DNA of 64,000 nucleotides. Source: Myxococcales bacterium. GTDB taxonomy: Bacteria > Myxococcota_A > Polyangia > Polyangiales > Polyangiaceae. Shown in pieces: positions 34,054-41,728 of the stretch (position 1 is the first letter of the stretch; each line of letters starts with the position of its first letter). The notes below the pieces were generated by a model, which was given only the letters and a program-made list of their open reading frames with translations, did no database searches and was not told where the DNA came from. A program made the translations under genes and the position numbers. The stretch spans positions 1 to 64,000 of the forward strand of contig SECP01000036.1 in NCBI GenBank assembly GCA_004193285.1, written 5' to 3'.

Positions 34054-34701
34054 TTGCCCGACTCTTGCCCGACTTGCCGCCGCCCGAGCGCCGCCTGCGT
34101 TTGTGAGCGCATCGTGACGTACCCCACTCAGCGGCGCGTGCTCATCCTGCAGCATCCCCAGGAGCGAGACGCCTTGCTCGGCTCCGCGCAAATCTTGGAG
34201 GCGAGCTTGCCCCAGGCGCGCATCGTGGTCGGCCTCAGCTGGCGAAACTTGGCGCATGCCCTGGGCGAAGAGGGCGTGGACGCGAAGCGCTGGGCGGTGC
34301 TGTTTCCCGATCGCGAGGCGGAAGGCGAACAGGTCACGACCCGCGGCGGCCAACCACTCCGAACGAGCGAGATAGACGGCATCATTGCGCTCGATGGCAC
34401 GTGGTCCAAGGCGAAGACTCTGTGGTGGCGAAACCCTTGGCTGAACAAGCTGAACCGCTTGAGCCTGAAGCCGAAGCAGCCGTCCATCTACGGTAAGCTG
34501 CGCGCGGAGCCGAAGCGGGAATACGTATCGACGCTCGAGTCCGTCGCCGCCGCGCTGACTCTCTGCGGTGAGCCGCCCGAGGTCGAGGCCGGGCTCCAGC
34601 GGGTGTTTCGCACCCTCGTGCAGCGCGTGCGTGACGCGAAGCTGATTCCCGAACCGGCGCGCCGAGCTCCCAAGCCTCGCCGGCGACCACCGTCCGTATA
34701 A
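34054..34701 (+). CDS. tapT: tRNA-uridine aminocarboxypropyltransferase (DTW domain)
   Basis: This 215-residue DTW-domain protein has an N-terminal zinc motif CPTCRRPSAACVC, the core LDGTWSKAKTL (variant of DTW) and STLESVAAAL near the end. TapT adds the 3-amino-3-carboxypropyl group from SAM to U47 of tRNA. The start is TTG 34054, required to keep the first CxxC. The last 20 residues are Arg/Pro-rich, as expected for an RNA-binding tail. A hairpin brackets its stop codon. Confidence 0.88.
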   Translation: MPDSCPTCRRPSAACVCERIVTYPTQRRVLILQHPQERDALLGSAQILEASLPQARIVVGLSWRNLAHALGEEGVDAKRWAVLFPDREAEGEQVTTRGGQPLRTSEIDGIIALDGTWSKAKTLWWRNPWLNKLNRLSLKPKQPSIYGKLRAEPKREYVSTLESVAAALTLCGEPPEVEAGLQRVFRTLVQRVRDAKLIPEPARRAPKPRRRPPSV

Positions 34702-34709
34702 GTACGGAC
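34692..34709 (+). promoter_or_regulatory. Hairpin with the tapT stop codon in its loop
   Basis: Perfect 7-bp arms GTCCGTA (34692-34698) and TACGGAC (34703-34709) flank a 4-nt loop TAAG that contains the TAA stop. It could protect the 3' end or affect termination; no T-run follows. Confidence 0.5.
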
Positions 34710-34784
34710 CTGGCGCCTAAGTACTCGTGATCCTGGCGGTTTAGTGCGCACCGTGCGCGCCCGCAGCGAGGCGGAAATGCGCTA

Positions 34785-35246
34785 GTGTTGCCGGAAGTGG
34801 CAGGGATTCCGACGGAGCTCGTGTTGCCGACCTTCTCGACGCGCCTTCTCGGCAGGCTGGTCGTCTTCGTGAATCGTCCCGGCTTCGAGATCGCCGACGA
34901 TGATTGGGCAACCTACGTGCAGTGGCTGAAATCCCTGCAGTCGCAGCAAGCCGAGCTCGCGATCTTGACCGCGGCGGGAGGCCGCGCGCCCAGCTCCGCG
35001 CAGCGCAGCATGATCAGCCGTGAGTTGAAGACCGATGCGCTGCGAATCGCAGTCTTGCTTTCGGACCCCAAGCTGCTGGCGATCGTGCGTGTCACCTCCT
35101 GGTTCATGAGGGGCACCGCCGCGTTCAAGGCCCACGAGATAGACAAGGCCTTGGAGTTTTTGGGAGCTCCCGAGAGCAGCGCGCGCGTGCGCATGACGAT
35201 CCGCGAGCTCGGCGGGGTCGTGTTCTCGAGCTCCGCCGCAGGCTGA
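34785..35246 (+). CDS. STAS/SpoIIAA-like protein
   Basis: This 153-residue protein starts with GTG 34785 (a second GTG lies four codons on). It shows an alternating beta/alpha pattern (LVVFVNRPGFEI, AELAILTAAGG, IAVLLSDPKLLAIVRVTSWF, FKAHEIDKALEFLG), as in SpoIIAA/STAS-like proteins of myxobacteria. No catalytic motif is visible. It lies 3 bp from the convergent phosphoesterase gene. Function unknown. Confidence 0.65.
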   Translation: MLPEVAGIPTELVLPTFSTRLLGRLVVFVNRPGFEIADDDWATYVQWLKSLQSQQAELAILTAAGGRAPSSAQRSMISRELKTDALRIAVLLSDPKLLAIVRVTSWFMRGTAAFKAHEIDKALEFLGAPESSARVRMTIRELGGVVFSSSAAG

Positions 35247-35249
35247 GCT

Positions 35250-35792
35250 TCAGCGCAGCGGCGGAGGCTCCCAGAGCTCCCCGGTCTCGCAGTCGATGTG
35301 CCGGAGCCGGGCGCCGTCTGCCGCGACGTCGATCGCGCCGAGCACGATCGGGAGTTGAAAGCGGCGGGGACCGATAGAGCCGGGATTAAAGATGCCGACG
35401 CCCCGGTCTCGCCCGATGAACGGCACGTGCGAATGCCCGCAGACCACGAGCGTTGCTCGATGTTTGACCGCCATGCGCGCTACCTCGGCGCGCAGCTTGG
35501 GGCCATAGACCGCGATGTGGAGCAGGAGGATGCGAAACCTCATGACGTCGCCGCTCATGAGCTCCAGGATCAGTTGCTCGGGTACCTCCGCGACTTGCCC
35601 GTCGATGTTGCCGCGCACCGCGTGCACCGGTGCGGCGCGGGCGAGCTCGTCCAGCACCGCGAGGTCACCGATGTCACCGGCGTGAAGGATGACGTCGGGG
35701 CTCAGCTCCGCCAGCCGCTCCCGCGTCGCCGGGTGCGGCTTGGAGTGCGTGTCCGACACCACTGCGAACCGGAAGGTGCCTTCCGGGCGCAT
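35250..35792 (-). CDS. YfcE/MJ0936-type metallophosphoesterase
   Basis: This is a 180-residue calcineurin-like phosphoesterase with all metal motifs: SDTH, HAGDIGD, RGNID, LLLH and CGHSH, followed by NPGSIG. The family hydrolyses phosphodiester bonds of small substrates with a two-metal centre. ATG 35792 gives a compact protein that starts just before the first strand; a TTG at 35831 in frame is possible. It is monocistronic between the STAS-like gene and the divergent lipoprotein. Confidence 0.92.
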   Translation of the reverse strand: MRPEGTFRFAVVSDTHSKPHPATRERLAELSPDVILHAGDIGDLAVLDELARAAPVHAVRGNIDGQVAEVPEQLILELMSGDVMRFRILLLHIAVYGPKLRAEVARMAVKHRATLVVCGHSHVPFIGRDRGVGIFNPGSIGPRRFQLPIVLGAIDVAADGARLRHIDCETGELWEPPPLR

Positions 35793-35840
35793 GTGCAGTT
35801 CGACCTTGTTGGGAGCGCTGGTTCGAGGCAAGCACTTGCA

Positions 35841-36812
35841 GTGCTACCCTCGCGCGCCTCGGTTTTCAAATGGGCTGAGCTCGGAGCGTACGCGCTCTGC
35901 TGCAGCTGCGGGTCGCCTGCCGCGCCCACCACGGCACGGGGGCAAGGTCGCTCACCAGCCCTCCTCGCGGAAGCAGCGCCGCCGGCGCAGCGGACGGCCG
36001 GCGAGGCCGCCCCGGCGGAGGCGCCTCCGTTGGCCGCGCAAGCGCCCCCCTCATGCGCGCCCACGAATTGGTCACCGCGCAGCCTCGCACCTCTGCTGGC
36101 GCCGGGTAGGGGTCGCGCTGCGGAGCGACCAGACCAGCTCGGTGCCCAGCAGCTGCTGTTTGGGCCGGAGTGCACGGACTCACCGAGTGCCGCGCAGGGC
36201 GCCGCGTCTGCGACGCAGGTGGTGGACGGCGTGTCCATCGCGCTAGTGCAGCGCAGGCCCGCGGGCAAAAGTGGCCGCGGCTGGAGCGGCGACCAGTGCC
36301 AATTCGAGGTGAGGTTGGCGGACGGAGCGGGCAAGCCCACGCTGCTCGAGGAATCACGAGTGCCGCCGCACACGACCATCACCGCGCTGGTCCGCTCTGG
36401 CACCGCCGTTTACCTCAGCGTCGGATTCAATGGTTACGCGAAAGAGTTTCCACGCGGAGGCAACCGCGTGCTGGCGGTTGACGCGTGCGAGGGGCGCGTG
36501 GCCTGGCAATCCCCCGATGCAACGTCCAACGGCGGGCTGCTGCTCTTGGGCGACTACCTGATCGCGCCGTACGGTTTCACGAGCGAGCGGCGCTTCCTCC
36601 ACGTGCTGGACGCTCACAGCGGGGCAGTCGTGCAGCGGCTGCCAGTCTTGGAGAATATTTGTCCGAGCAGGAGCTGGGCGCCGAACCATCGCCCTGGGGA
36701 TCGCTGCGACGCGCCTGGCCAAGTGGTCGGCGCTGCCCGCGAACCTCGCGTGGAAAGCGGCCTTCTGCTCGTGGATACGAACACCGGCTCGGCCGCATTC
36801 CACTTTCGCTGA
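35841..36812 (+). CDS. Lipoprotein with PQQ-like propeller repeats
   Basis: This 323-residue protein starts with GTG 35841. The N-terminus ends in a possible lipobox (YALCCSCGS). An Ala/Pro-rich stretch follows (30-105). The C-terminal 200 residues carry beta-propeller-like repeats: NRVLAVDACEGRVAWQSPD, RFLHVLDAHSGAVVQRLPV and SGLLLVDTNTGSAAFHF resemble PQQ-type blades. It looks like a partial propeller, with three or four recognisable blades. Function unknown; a surface binding protein is likely. It is divergent from the phosphoesterase. Confidence 0.6.
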   Translation: MLPSRASVFKWAELGAYALCCSCGSPAAPTTARGQGRSPALLAEAAPPAQRTAGEAAPAEAPPLAAQAPPSCAPTNWSPRSLAPLLAPGRGRAAERPDQLGAQQLLFGPECTDSPSAAQGAASATQVVDGVSIALVQRRPAGKSGRGWSGDQCQFEVRLADGAGKPTLLEESRVPPHTTITALVRSGTAVYLSVGFNGYAKEFPRGGNRVLAVDACEGRVAWQSPDATSNGGLLLLGDYLIAPYGFTSERRFLHVLDAHSGAVVQRLPVLENICPSRSWAPNHRPGDRCDAPGQVVGAAREPRVESGLLLVDTNTGSAAFHFR

Positions 36813-36913
36813 CTTCTGCCTCAGAGGGCCCTCCCGCACGGGGCTGAGCGGGCACGCAGCGCTATGAATCCAGCTGGATACGCGCGGCACGGCGCTTGCT
36901 CCACCCTCCTGCC

Positions 36914-37213
36914 ATGAGCAACGAAAGCAAGCGTTCGGAAGGCGCGGCCGAGAAACTCGGCGGCAAAATCAAGGGCACGATCGGCAAGCTGATCGACAAC
37001 GAGCAGATGGAAGCCGAAGGCAAGGTCAAGGAGATGAAGGGCGAGGCCAAAGAAGAGTCCGCCAAGAGCGCAGAGCGCGCAAAAGGCAAGGTCGAGGAAG
37101 TGACGGGCGCGATCAAGAACCGCATCGGTCACGCCATCGACAACGAGCAGATGCAGGCCGAGGGTAAGCTCAAAGAAGTGACGGGCGAGGCCCGCCAACG
37201 CGCGAACCGCTGA
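36914..37213 (+). CDS. Double CsbD-like stress protein
   Basis: This is a 99-residue, highly charged helical protein. Two CsbD-type modules follow each other (EKLGGKIKGTIGKLIDNEQM and KVEEVTGAIKNRIGHAIDNE), whereas typical CsbD proteins have one of about 60 residues. CsbD proteins are general-stress proteins of unknown mechanism. It is followed by the small protein at 37256, 42 bp downstream. Confidence 0.9.
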   Translation: MSNESKRSEGAAEKLGGKIKGTIGKLIDNEQMEAEGKVKEMKGEAKEESAKSAERAKGKVEEVTGAIKNRIGHAIDNEQMQAEGKLKEVTGEARQRANR

Positions 37214-37241
37214 GGTGCTCGAATCCCGCTACGGCACGAGC

Positions 37242-37294
37242 CTTGCTGGTGAAAGATGGTGATGTACGAATCTCCGCAATCTTTCGCCAGCAAG
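37242..37294 (+). promoter_or_regulatory. 16-bp RNA stem around a start codon
   Basis: The arm 37242-37257 pairs with 37279-37294 over 16 bp, with only one G.U pair, and encloses a 21-nt loop. The left arm contains the ribosome-site-like GGTGAAAG and the first two bases of the ATG at 37256; a second in-frame ATG (37262) lies in the loop. Such a structure should block translation unless opened. Confidence 0.65.
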
Positions 37295-37501
37295 GCCGCC
37301 ATCATCGAAGTACTGAAGCGCTCGTTCGGAGAAGCGCTCACCCGCGGGCAGCTCGTGGACGCGGTCTCTCGCGAGCTTTCGCTCGCTCCGCCAGAGACAG
37401 ACGAGGTGGCTCGAGCCATCGAAGAGATGAAGCTCGAGTCGCAGCTACGGAGCGAGGTCGTCGACGGGGTCGAGAAGTTTCGGTTCAACGAGTCGCAGTG
37501 A
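37256..37501 (+). CDS. Small conserved-looking helical protein
   Basis: This is an 81-residue charged protein with a winged-helix-like or helical pattern (FASKAAIIEVLKRSFGEALTRGQL, quoted in part, then DEVARAIEEMKLE and VVDGVEKFRF). No known family is recognised. ATG 37256 lies at the edge of a strong RNA stem and the second Met codon (37262) is in its loop, so either start may be used. It follows the CsbD gene on the same strand. Confidence 0.6.
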   Translation: MVMYESPQSFASKAAIIEVLKRSFGEALTRGQLVDAVSRELSLAPPETDEVARAIEEMKLESQLRSEVVDGVEKFRFNESQ

Positions 37502-37502
37502 T

Positions 37503-37721
37503 TCAAGGAGTTGCGGAGTCCAGCCGTGCGCCCCCTCCGCCCGCCGGCGGCTCCGTTTCTCCGCCGGCGCCAGTCTCCTGGCCCGCTTCGCCGCCCTGTC
37601 CCGAAGAGCGAGGTGGGCAGGTTCGCGTAGTCGCACAATCGCTGTCATCGATACGGCTGCACGAAGTGGGCGCCGCGAGCAGCAAAGCAAGACCACTCGA
37701 TACGACGAGGGCTCGGCGCAT
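37503..37721 (-). CDS. Small lipoprotein
   Basis: This 72-residue protein has a lipoprotein signal (ALVVSSGLALLLAAPTSC, Cys 21) and a short Gly/Glu/Pro-rich mature part with two more Cys (DCATTRTC). It begins 7 bp after the TPR/PEGA-like gene and is probably co-transcribed with it. Function unknown; it resembles short Gly-rich lipoproteins of myxobacteria. Confidence 0.6.
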   Translation of the reverse strand: MRRALVVSSGLALLLAAPTSCSRIDDSDCATTRTCPPRSSGQGGEAGQETGAGGETEPPAGGGGARLDSATP

Positions 37722-37728
37722 GGCTCGG

Positions 37729-38730
37729 TTAAAAGCTCCCACTGAGCCCAAGCTCCGCAGAATGCGCGTTCACGGCTAGAGCGGGAGCGACCCGCGGCGG
37801 CTGGGACGGCCAGAGCAGGAGGTAAGCCGCTGTCGCCGCGACCGAAAGCGCGGAGACGCCAACCCCCACGTTTGCCCACGTCGCCGCGCTGTGTTGACGC
37901 TCGATCGCCCCTCGAAGCCGAACGCACTCGAGCGAGGTAGCGCGTTCGAGGCAGCCCGAAGGCGAGATGCCGGCTTGGCGGCTCCGCCACTCCGACTCGG
38001 CATCGTTCGCCGCGACACCAAAGCCGACGGCAAGCCCAAGGCCGGTCGCGGTGAGCGCGCCACCGATCACTACCGGCCACCAGGCGCGCTCCTCCGGGCG
38101 ATCCGACTGCAGCGCGGAAGGCTCCGCGAGCCGAGCCGGAGCGGAGCCGGCGGGCGTCACCGCAGGTCGCAGGTCGAGCTCGACGGTGTAGGTCTGTCCC
38201 GGCATCACGTCCAAAACCTGCCTGGCGGGAGCGACGCCCGCAGCGCGCGCCTCGATCGTGTGACGCCCCGGGGCGACGAAGAGCTCGCGACCGAGCAGCG
38301 AAGCGGCGACCACTTGCCCGTTCAAGGAGACGACGGCGGTGGGCGCATTCGCGGTCAGCCGCAAACCGCCGACCCTGCCCCGCAGCTCCAGCATACCGCT
38401 GCGCATGCGCTGTACGGTCTCCGGCTTCTCTACCGGCGCCACGTGCTCCAGCGCGAATGCGAGATGCCGCGCGGCCATGGGATAGTCGCCCAACTGGTAT
38501 TCCACGAGCGCGAGCGACGACGCGACGTCGTAGGTGGGCGAGTCCGCCCAGAGCGGCAGTAGTAAGTCGCGCGCAGCTACCCAGTCTTTGCGCGAGATCG
38601 CGCGGTGGGCTTCGCGGTATCGCGTTTGCTCGTTTTCGGGAGAGTCTTCGGCGAGCGCAGGCGCGGCCGCGGTCAGGACGGTAGTGGCGAAGGCGAACAG
38701 CACCGTGCGGAGGGCCAACTGCGAGACCAT
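37729..38730 (-). CDS. Secreted TPR/PEGA-like membrane protein
   Basis: This is a 333-residue protein with a signal peptide (ending near PALA-ED), TPR-like helices (KDWVAARDLLLPLWADSP, LVEYQLGDYPMAARHLAFAL), a PEGA-like domain (PGRHTIEARAAGVAPARQVL), a linker, then two C-terminal hydrophobic segments with a Cys pair between them. The layout is the same as in the protein at 129-1133. It follows a one-TM protein gene and precedes a small lipoprotein; the three form an operon. Role unknown, probably envelope-located. Confidence 0.78.
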   Translation of the reverse strand: MVSQLALRTVLFAFATTVLTAAAPALAEDSPENEQTRYREAHRAISRKDWVAARDLLLPLWADSPTYDVASSLALVEYQLGDYPMAARHLAFALEHVAPVEKPETVQRMRSGMLELRGRVGGLRLTANAPTAVVSLNGQVVAASLLGRELFVAPGRHTIEARAAGVAPARQVLDVMPGQTYTVELDLRPAVTPAGSAPARLAEPSALQSDRPEERAWWPVVIGGALTATGLGLAVGFGVAANDAESEWRSRQAGISPSGCLERATSLECVRLRGAIERQHSAATWANVGVGVSALSVAATAAYLLLWPSQPPRVAPALAVNAHSAELGLSGSF

Positions 38731-38739
38731 GAACAGCTC

Positions 38740-39264
38740 TCAATCCGCGGGCGGTACGAAGGGCGCATCGAACGCGCTCTGCGAAACCGACGGCGACTGA
38801 GGCTTCGATACACCCAAGCGTTCGGCCTTGGTGCCACTTTCGCTCGCAGCGATTTTCTCCGGCACGGGCCGAGCGCTGACAACCTGAAGCGGCGGCGACG
38901 CGACGGCGGTCGGCTTCGGAGACTCGGTCGCACTTCGAGACGCAGACGTCGCCGAATGCAGCTTTCTCGAAATGGAATTTGCCGTCGAGACTGGTATCGA
39001 CTTACCAGCCGACGCGCTCAGCCGCTGCGCCGCTGGCGCTGGCTGCACGGGCGCCTCCGCACGACGCTGCACGACGAACGCCGCCGTCAGCAGGAGCAGC
39101 ATGGCCGCACCAACGCCCACGCCAAAGCGGCGGAAGCGCGCCTGGCGTGCTTGCCAAGTTTCGGCATTTTGCGGCAGTTTTGGCGTACTTTTCTGAGCTG
39201 CCGCCGCGAAGCTCGGCGGCAGAAGCACGGCGTGGCGAACCAACAGTTGAGGATCGGTGTTCAT
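38740..39264 (-). CDS. Single-TM protein with Ser/Pro-rich outer tail
   Basis: This is a 174-residue protein with a cytosolic N-terminal segment (about 45 residues), one TM helix (VGVGAAMLLLLTAAFVV, about 48-65) and a long Ser/Ala/Pro-rich periplasmic tail. It resembles the C-terminal part of membrane kinases without the kinase domain, or a small anti-sigma-like protein. Its ATG at 39264 overlaps a TGA of a short upstream frame as ATGA, but I cannot support that upstream frame as a gene. First gene of the three-gene minus-strand operon. Confidence 0.6.
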   Translation of the reverse strand: MNTDPQLLVRHAVLLPPSFAAAAQKSTPKLPQNAETWQARQARFRRFGVGVGAAMLLLLTAAFVVQRRAEAPVQPAPAAQRLSASAGKSIPVSTANSISRKLHSATSASRSATESPKPTAVASPPLQVVSARPVPEKIAASESGTKAERLGVSKPQSPSVSQSAFDAPFVPPAD

Positions 39265-39421
39265 GCTCCGGTCACCCCATTGCGGCCGCGCGCCACCAAC
39301 ACGTGCGTCGACTGCTCGCCCATGAGCGGGGTCGATGTACCACGCTTCAGCGTCAGAAGAACAGAATTGTGGCTGCGGTCAGGCGCGCACTGGCACGCGA
39401 TATGCTGCCCAGTCAGAACTG

Positions 39422-40531
39422 ATGAGCACCGCAGCAAGGCTTGCACTCTTCGGCGGCGCCTGCGCGCTCGTCGGGGGGATCGTCTACGGCCGAGTGGGAC
39501 TGCGGGAGCACAGCGCGCCGAGGCAAGTCGCCTCGGCCGTGGCTCACTTGCCCACTTCCACCTCGGCCGCACCGGCGCCCGGTACCATCCGCGATCCGCT
39601 CGTACCCCAGCGGCCCGTCTATCGCGACACTGCGCCGGAGCAGGACGTCGGGGACTGGGTCAAGGCTCGCCCGCGCTTCCAAATCTCGCGAAGCGCCGCC
39701 GAACGAGGTGGGCTCGAGCCGTGCGCAACCCAGCAGGTTGATACGAGCGCCTACACGCCGTGGGCGGCGCTGGGAGCAGGTCGCTACGTGATGCCGAAGG
39801 ACGCTCCCACGGACGCCGCCGGCCGATTCGACTTGATCCTGCATTTGCACGGCGAGGAGCCGGTGCTCCGCGAGCTCGTGAAGAGCGAGCAGCGCTTCGT
39901 GCTCTACACGCTCACGCTACCGCCAGACCAAGGGTACGGTCCGCTATTCAGCGGCAGCCACCTGTACGAAAGCGTGGTGGCGGAGGTCGAACAAGCGGTC
40001 AGCCGCCGTGCGGGTCTCCGCGCGCGCGTGCGCCGGGTGGTACTGAGCGCCTGGAGCGCCGGCTTCGTGGGCATCGAGTCCGCGCTCGCACAGCCGACGA
40101 GCAAGGACGTGGACGCGGTCGTCCTGGTGGACGGTCTCCACGCTCCTCGCACGGACATCGAGGCCTTCAAGGCGCAGCTACAGCCGTTCGTGGACTACGC
40201 CAGCCGCGCCGCGGCCTCCGAGCGTTTCATGTTCGTCAGCCACTCGTCGATCGATCCGCCAGACTTCGCCTCCACGACGGAGTGCGCGCACTACTTGGTC
40301 GCGAGCTTGGGCGGGAAGCCGATCGCGGTTCGCCGCAACGACTCGCTCGGGCTGGAGCTGGTCGAGTACTTCACGCGGGGCAACTTCCACGTGCGCGGCT
40401 ACTCGGGCAACGACAAGGCGGATCACTGCGCCCAGCTCGGCGTGCTGCGCGACGTCTACGGAGCCCTCGGCCGGCGCTGGGCTGCGCCGCGCCCGGCGGC
40501 AGGTACGAGCGGCACGCCGATTGCTCCGTAA
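39422..40531 (+). CDS. Alpha/beta-hydrolase-like exported protein
   Basis: This is a 369-residue protein with an N-terminal hydrophobic segment (LALFGGACALVGGIVYG) acting as signal or anchor. The rest looks like an alpha/beta hydrolase: RFDLILHLHGEEP (oxyanion-type strand), nucleophile motif SAWSAGFVG, VVLVDGLHAP after it, and a late His (GNFHVRGYSGNDKADHC). Substrate unknown. ATG 39422. The small membrane protein gene follows after 9 bp. Confidence 0.75.
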   Translation: MSTAARLALFGGACALVGGIVYGRVGLREHSAPRQVASAVAHLPTSTSAAPAPGTIRDPLVPQRPVYRDTAPEQDVGDWVKARPRFQISRSAAERGGLEPCATQQVDTSAYTPWAALGAGRYVMPKDAPTDAAGRFDLILHLHGEEPVLRELVKSEQRFVLYTLTLPPDQGYGPLFSGSHLYESVVAEVEQAVSRRAGLRARVRRVVLSAWSAGFVGIESALAQPTSKDVDAVVLVDGLHAPRTDIEAFKAQLQPFVDYASRAAASERFMFVSHSSIDPPDFASTTECAHYLVASLGGKPIAVRRNDSLGLELVEYFTRGNFHVRGYSGNDKADHCAQLGVLRDVYGALGRRWAAPRPAAGTSGTPIAP

Positions 40532-40540
40532 CGCGGAAGC

Positions 40541-40915
40541 ATGCGTTACCACCGTTCGATTCTGGCCTGGCTCGGGCTCGCCGCCGCAACCGTCACCATC
40601 GCGGCCTTGGCCAAGCGGGTGCTCGCTCAGCGCCCCGGCCCACGCCCCGCAGTGCGACAGCCGCTCGTCGCGCGTGAGTTAGAGGAGCAAGGGCCGGACT
40701 CCGTGGCGCTCCCGCCACCGGCGAGCGTCCGCGATCTGAGCGCTCAGCCGCGGGACCATGCGCGGCGCGCCGCATCCCCCGAGGATGCAGAGGCGATCGG
40801 AGCCGACGAGCTGGGCGCTGCGTTCTTGGCGCGCGCCACCGGTTATGAGCAGCCAGACGACGCCGAAGAGGAAGACGAGCTCTCCGGCTTTCAAATCCAC
40901 GAAGGTTGGCGTTGA
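40541..40915 (+). CDS. Small membrane-anchored acidic protein
   Basis: This 124-residue protein has one N-terminal TM segment (ILAWLGLAAATVTIAALA) and a charged tail rich in Glu/Asp (YEQPDDAEEEDELSGFQI). It starts 9 bp after the hydrolase-like gene, so it is probably in the same operon. No family recognised. Confidence 0.6.
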   Translation: MRYHRSILAWLGLAAATVTIAALAKRVLAQRPGPRPAVRQPLVARELEEQGPDSVALPPPASVRDLSAQPRDHARRAASPEDAEAIGADELGAAFLARATGYEQPDDAEEEDELSGFQIHEGWR

Positions 40916-41111
40916 AGCTTGGCAGCGTCCCGAGCGGACGGCCGGAGGCTAGAACATTCTTTCGCTGCGCTTCCGCGAACTTGGCGCTTGTGCTGCGCTG
41001 AATTGTCTCGAATGTGCGGTTTGGCCCCGGTGGGCTCTGCGCACCAGCGCGCAAATCGCGCGAGATTTTGTACGAATCGGCGCGCGGCATGGTGGCTGCA
41101 ATCGCGCGCGC

Positions 41112-41723
41112 ATGCTTCATCGCATTGCCTTCGTTGCGTCCAGTTTAGTGGTGAGCTCGTTGAGTTTCTCGGCGGCAGCGCAGACGCCGCCCGAGCCGGA
41201 TCCCGGCATGCCCAAGGTTCCGGCGAACTCGCCTAGCGGCGTGTTTGGCGGCAAGGGGCAGCTGGCCATCTTGGCCGAAGCGGGCGTCGTCTTCTCGCAC
41301 ACCTCCATCAGCGGGACGGACGCGTCGTCCACCACGCTGGTGCTACGTCCGGCCGTCGACTACTTCGTCATCGACCACCTGTCGGTCGGCGCCTTCACGG
41401 GTGTGAGCTACGAAAAAGCTCAGGGCGCTAGCACGACGACTTACGCAATCGGCCCTCGCGTGGGTTACGACATTCCCTTCACCTCGCGCTTCTCCCTTTG
41501 GCCCAAGGCCGGTCTGTCTTTCAACAGCACGACGCTGAAGACCGACACGCCGTCTTTCTCCGACACCAACTCCGCGGTGGCCCTGAACCTGTTCGTTCCG
41601 GTGATGTACCACACCAATCACTACTTCGTGGGTTTCGGTCCCGCGCTCGACCGGGACCTCTCCGGCGATCTCAAGGCCACGACCTTCGCCCTGCGGCTGA
41701 ACGTCGGCGGCTGGCTGTTCTAA
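41112..41723 (+). CDS. Outer-membrane beta-barrel protein
   Basis: This is a 203-residue protein with a signal peptide (ending near SAAAQ-TPP) and eight or so amphipathic strands (GQLAILAEAGVVFSHTSI, LVLRPAVDYFVID, YAIGPRVGYDIPF, FSLWPKAGLSFNS), ending in LRLNVGGWLF with a terminal Phe, typical for outer-membrane barrels. It resembles OmpW/OprF-N-like small barrels. Substrate unknown. The 196 bp upstream hold no gene. Confidence 0.82.
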   Translation: MLHRIAFVASSLVVSSLSFSAAAQTPPEPDPGMPKVPANSPSGVFGGKGQLAILAEAGVVFSHTSISGTDASSTTLVLRPAVDYFVIDHLSVGAFTGVSYEKAQGASTTTYAIGPRVGYDIPFTSRFSLWPKAGLSFNSTTLKTDTPSFSDTNSAVALNLFVPVMYHTNHYFVGFGPALDRDLSGDLKATTFALRLNVGGWLF

Positions 41724-41728
41724 GCGAG

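Noticed and set aside
39261..39323. Tiny minus-strand frame overlapping the start at 39264 as ATGA
   Set aside because: Only about 20 codons from its ATG, no ribosome site and no recognisable product; could be a chance overlap.
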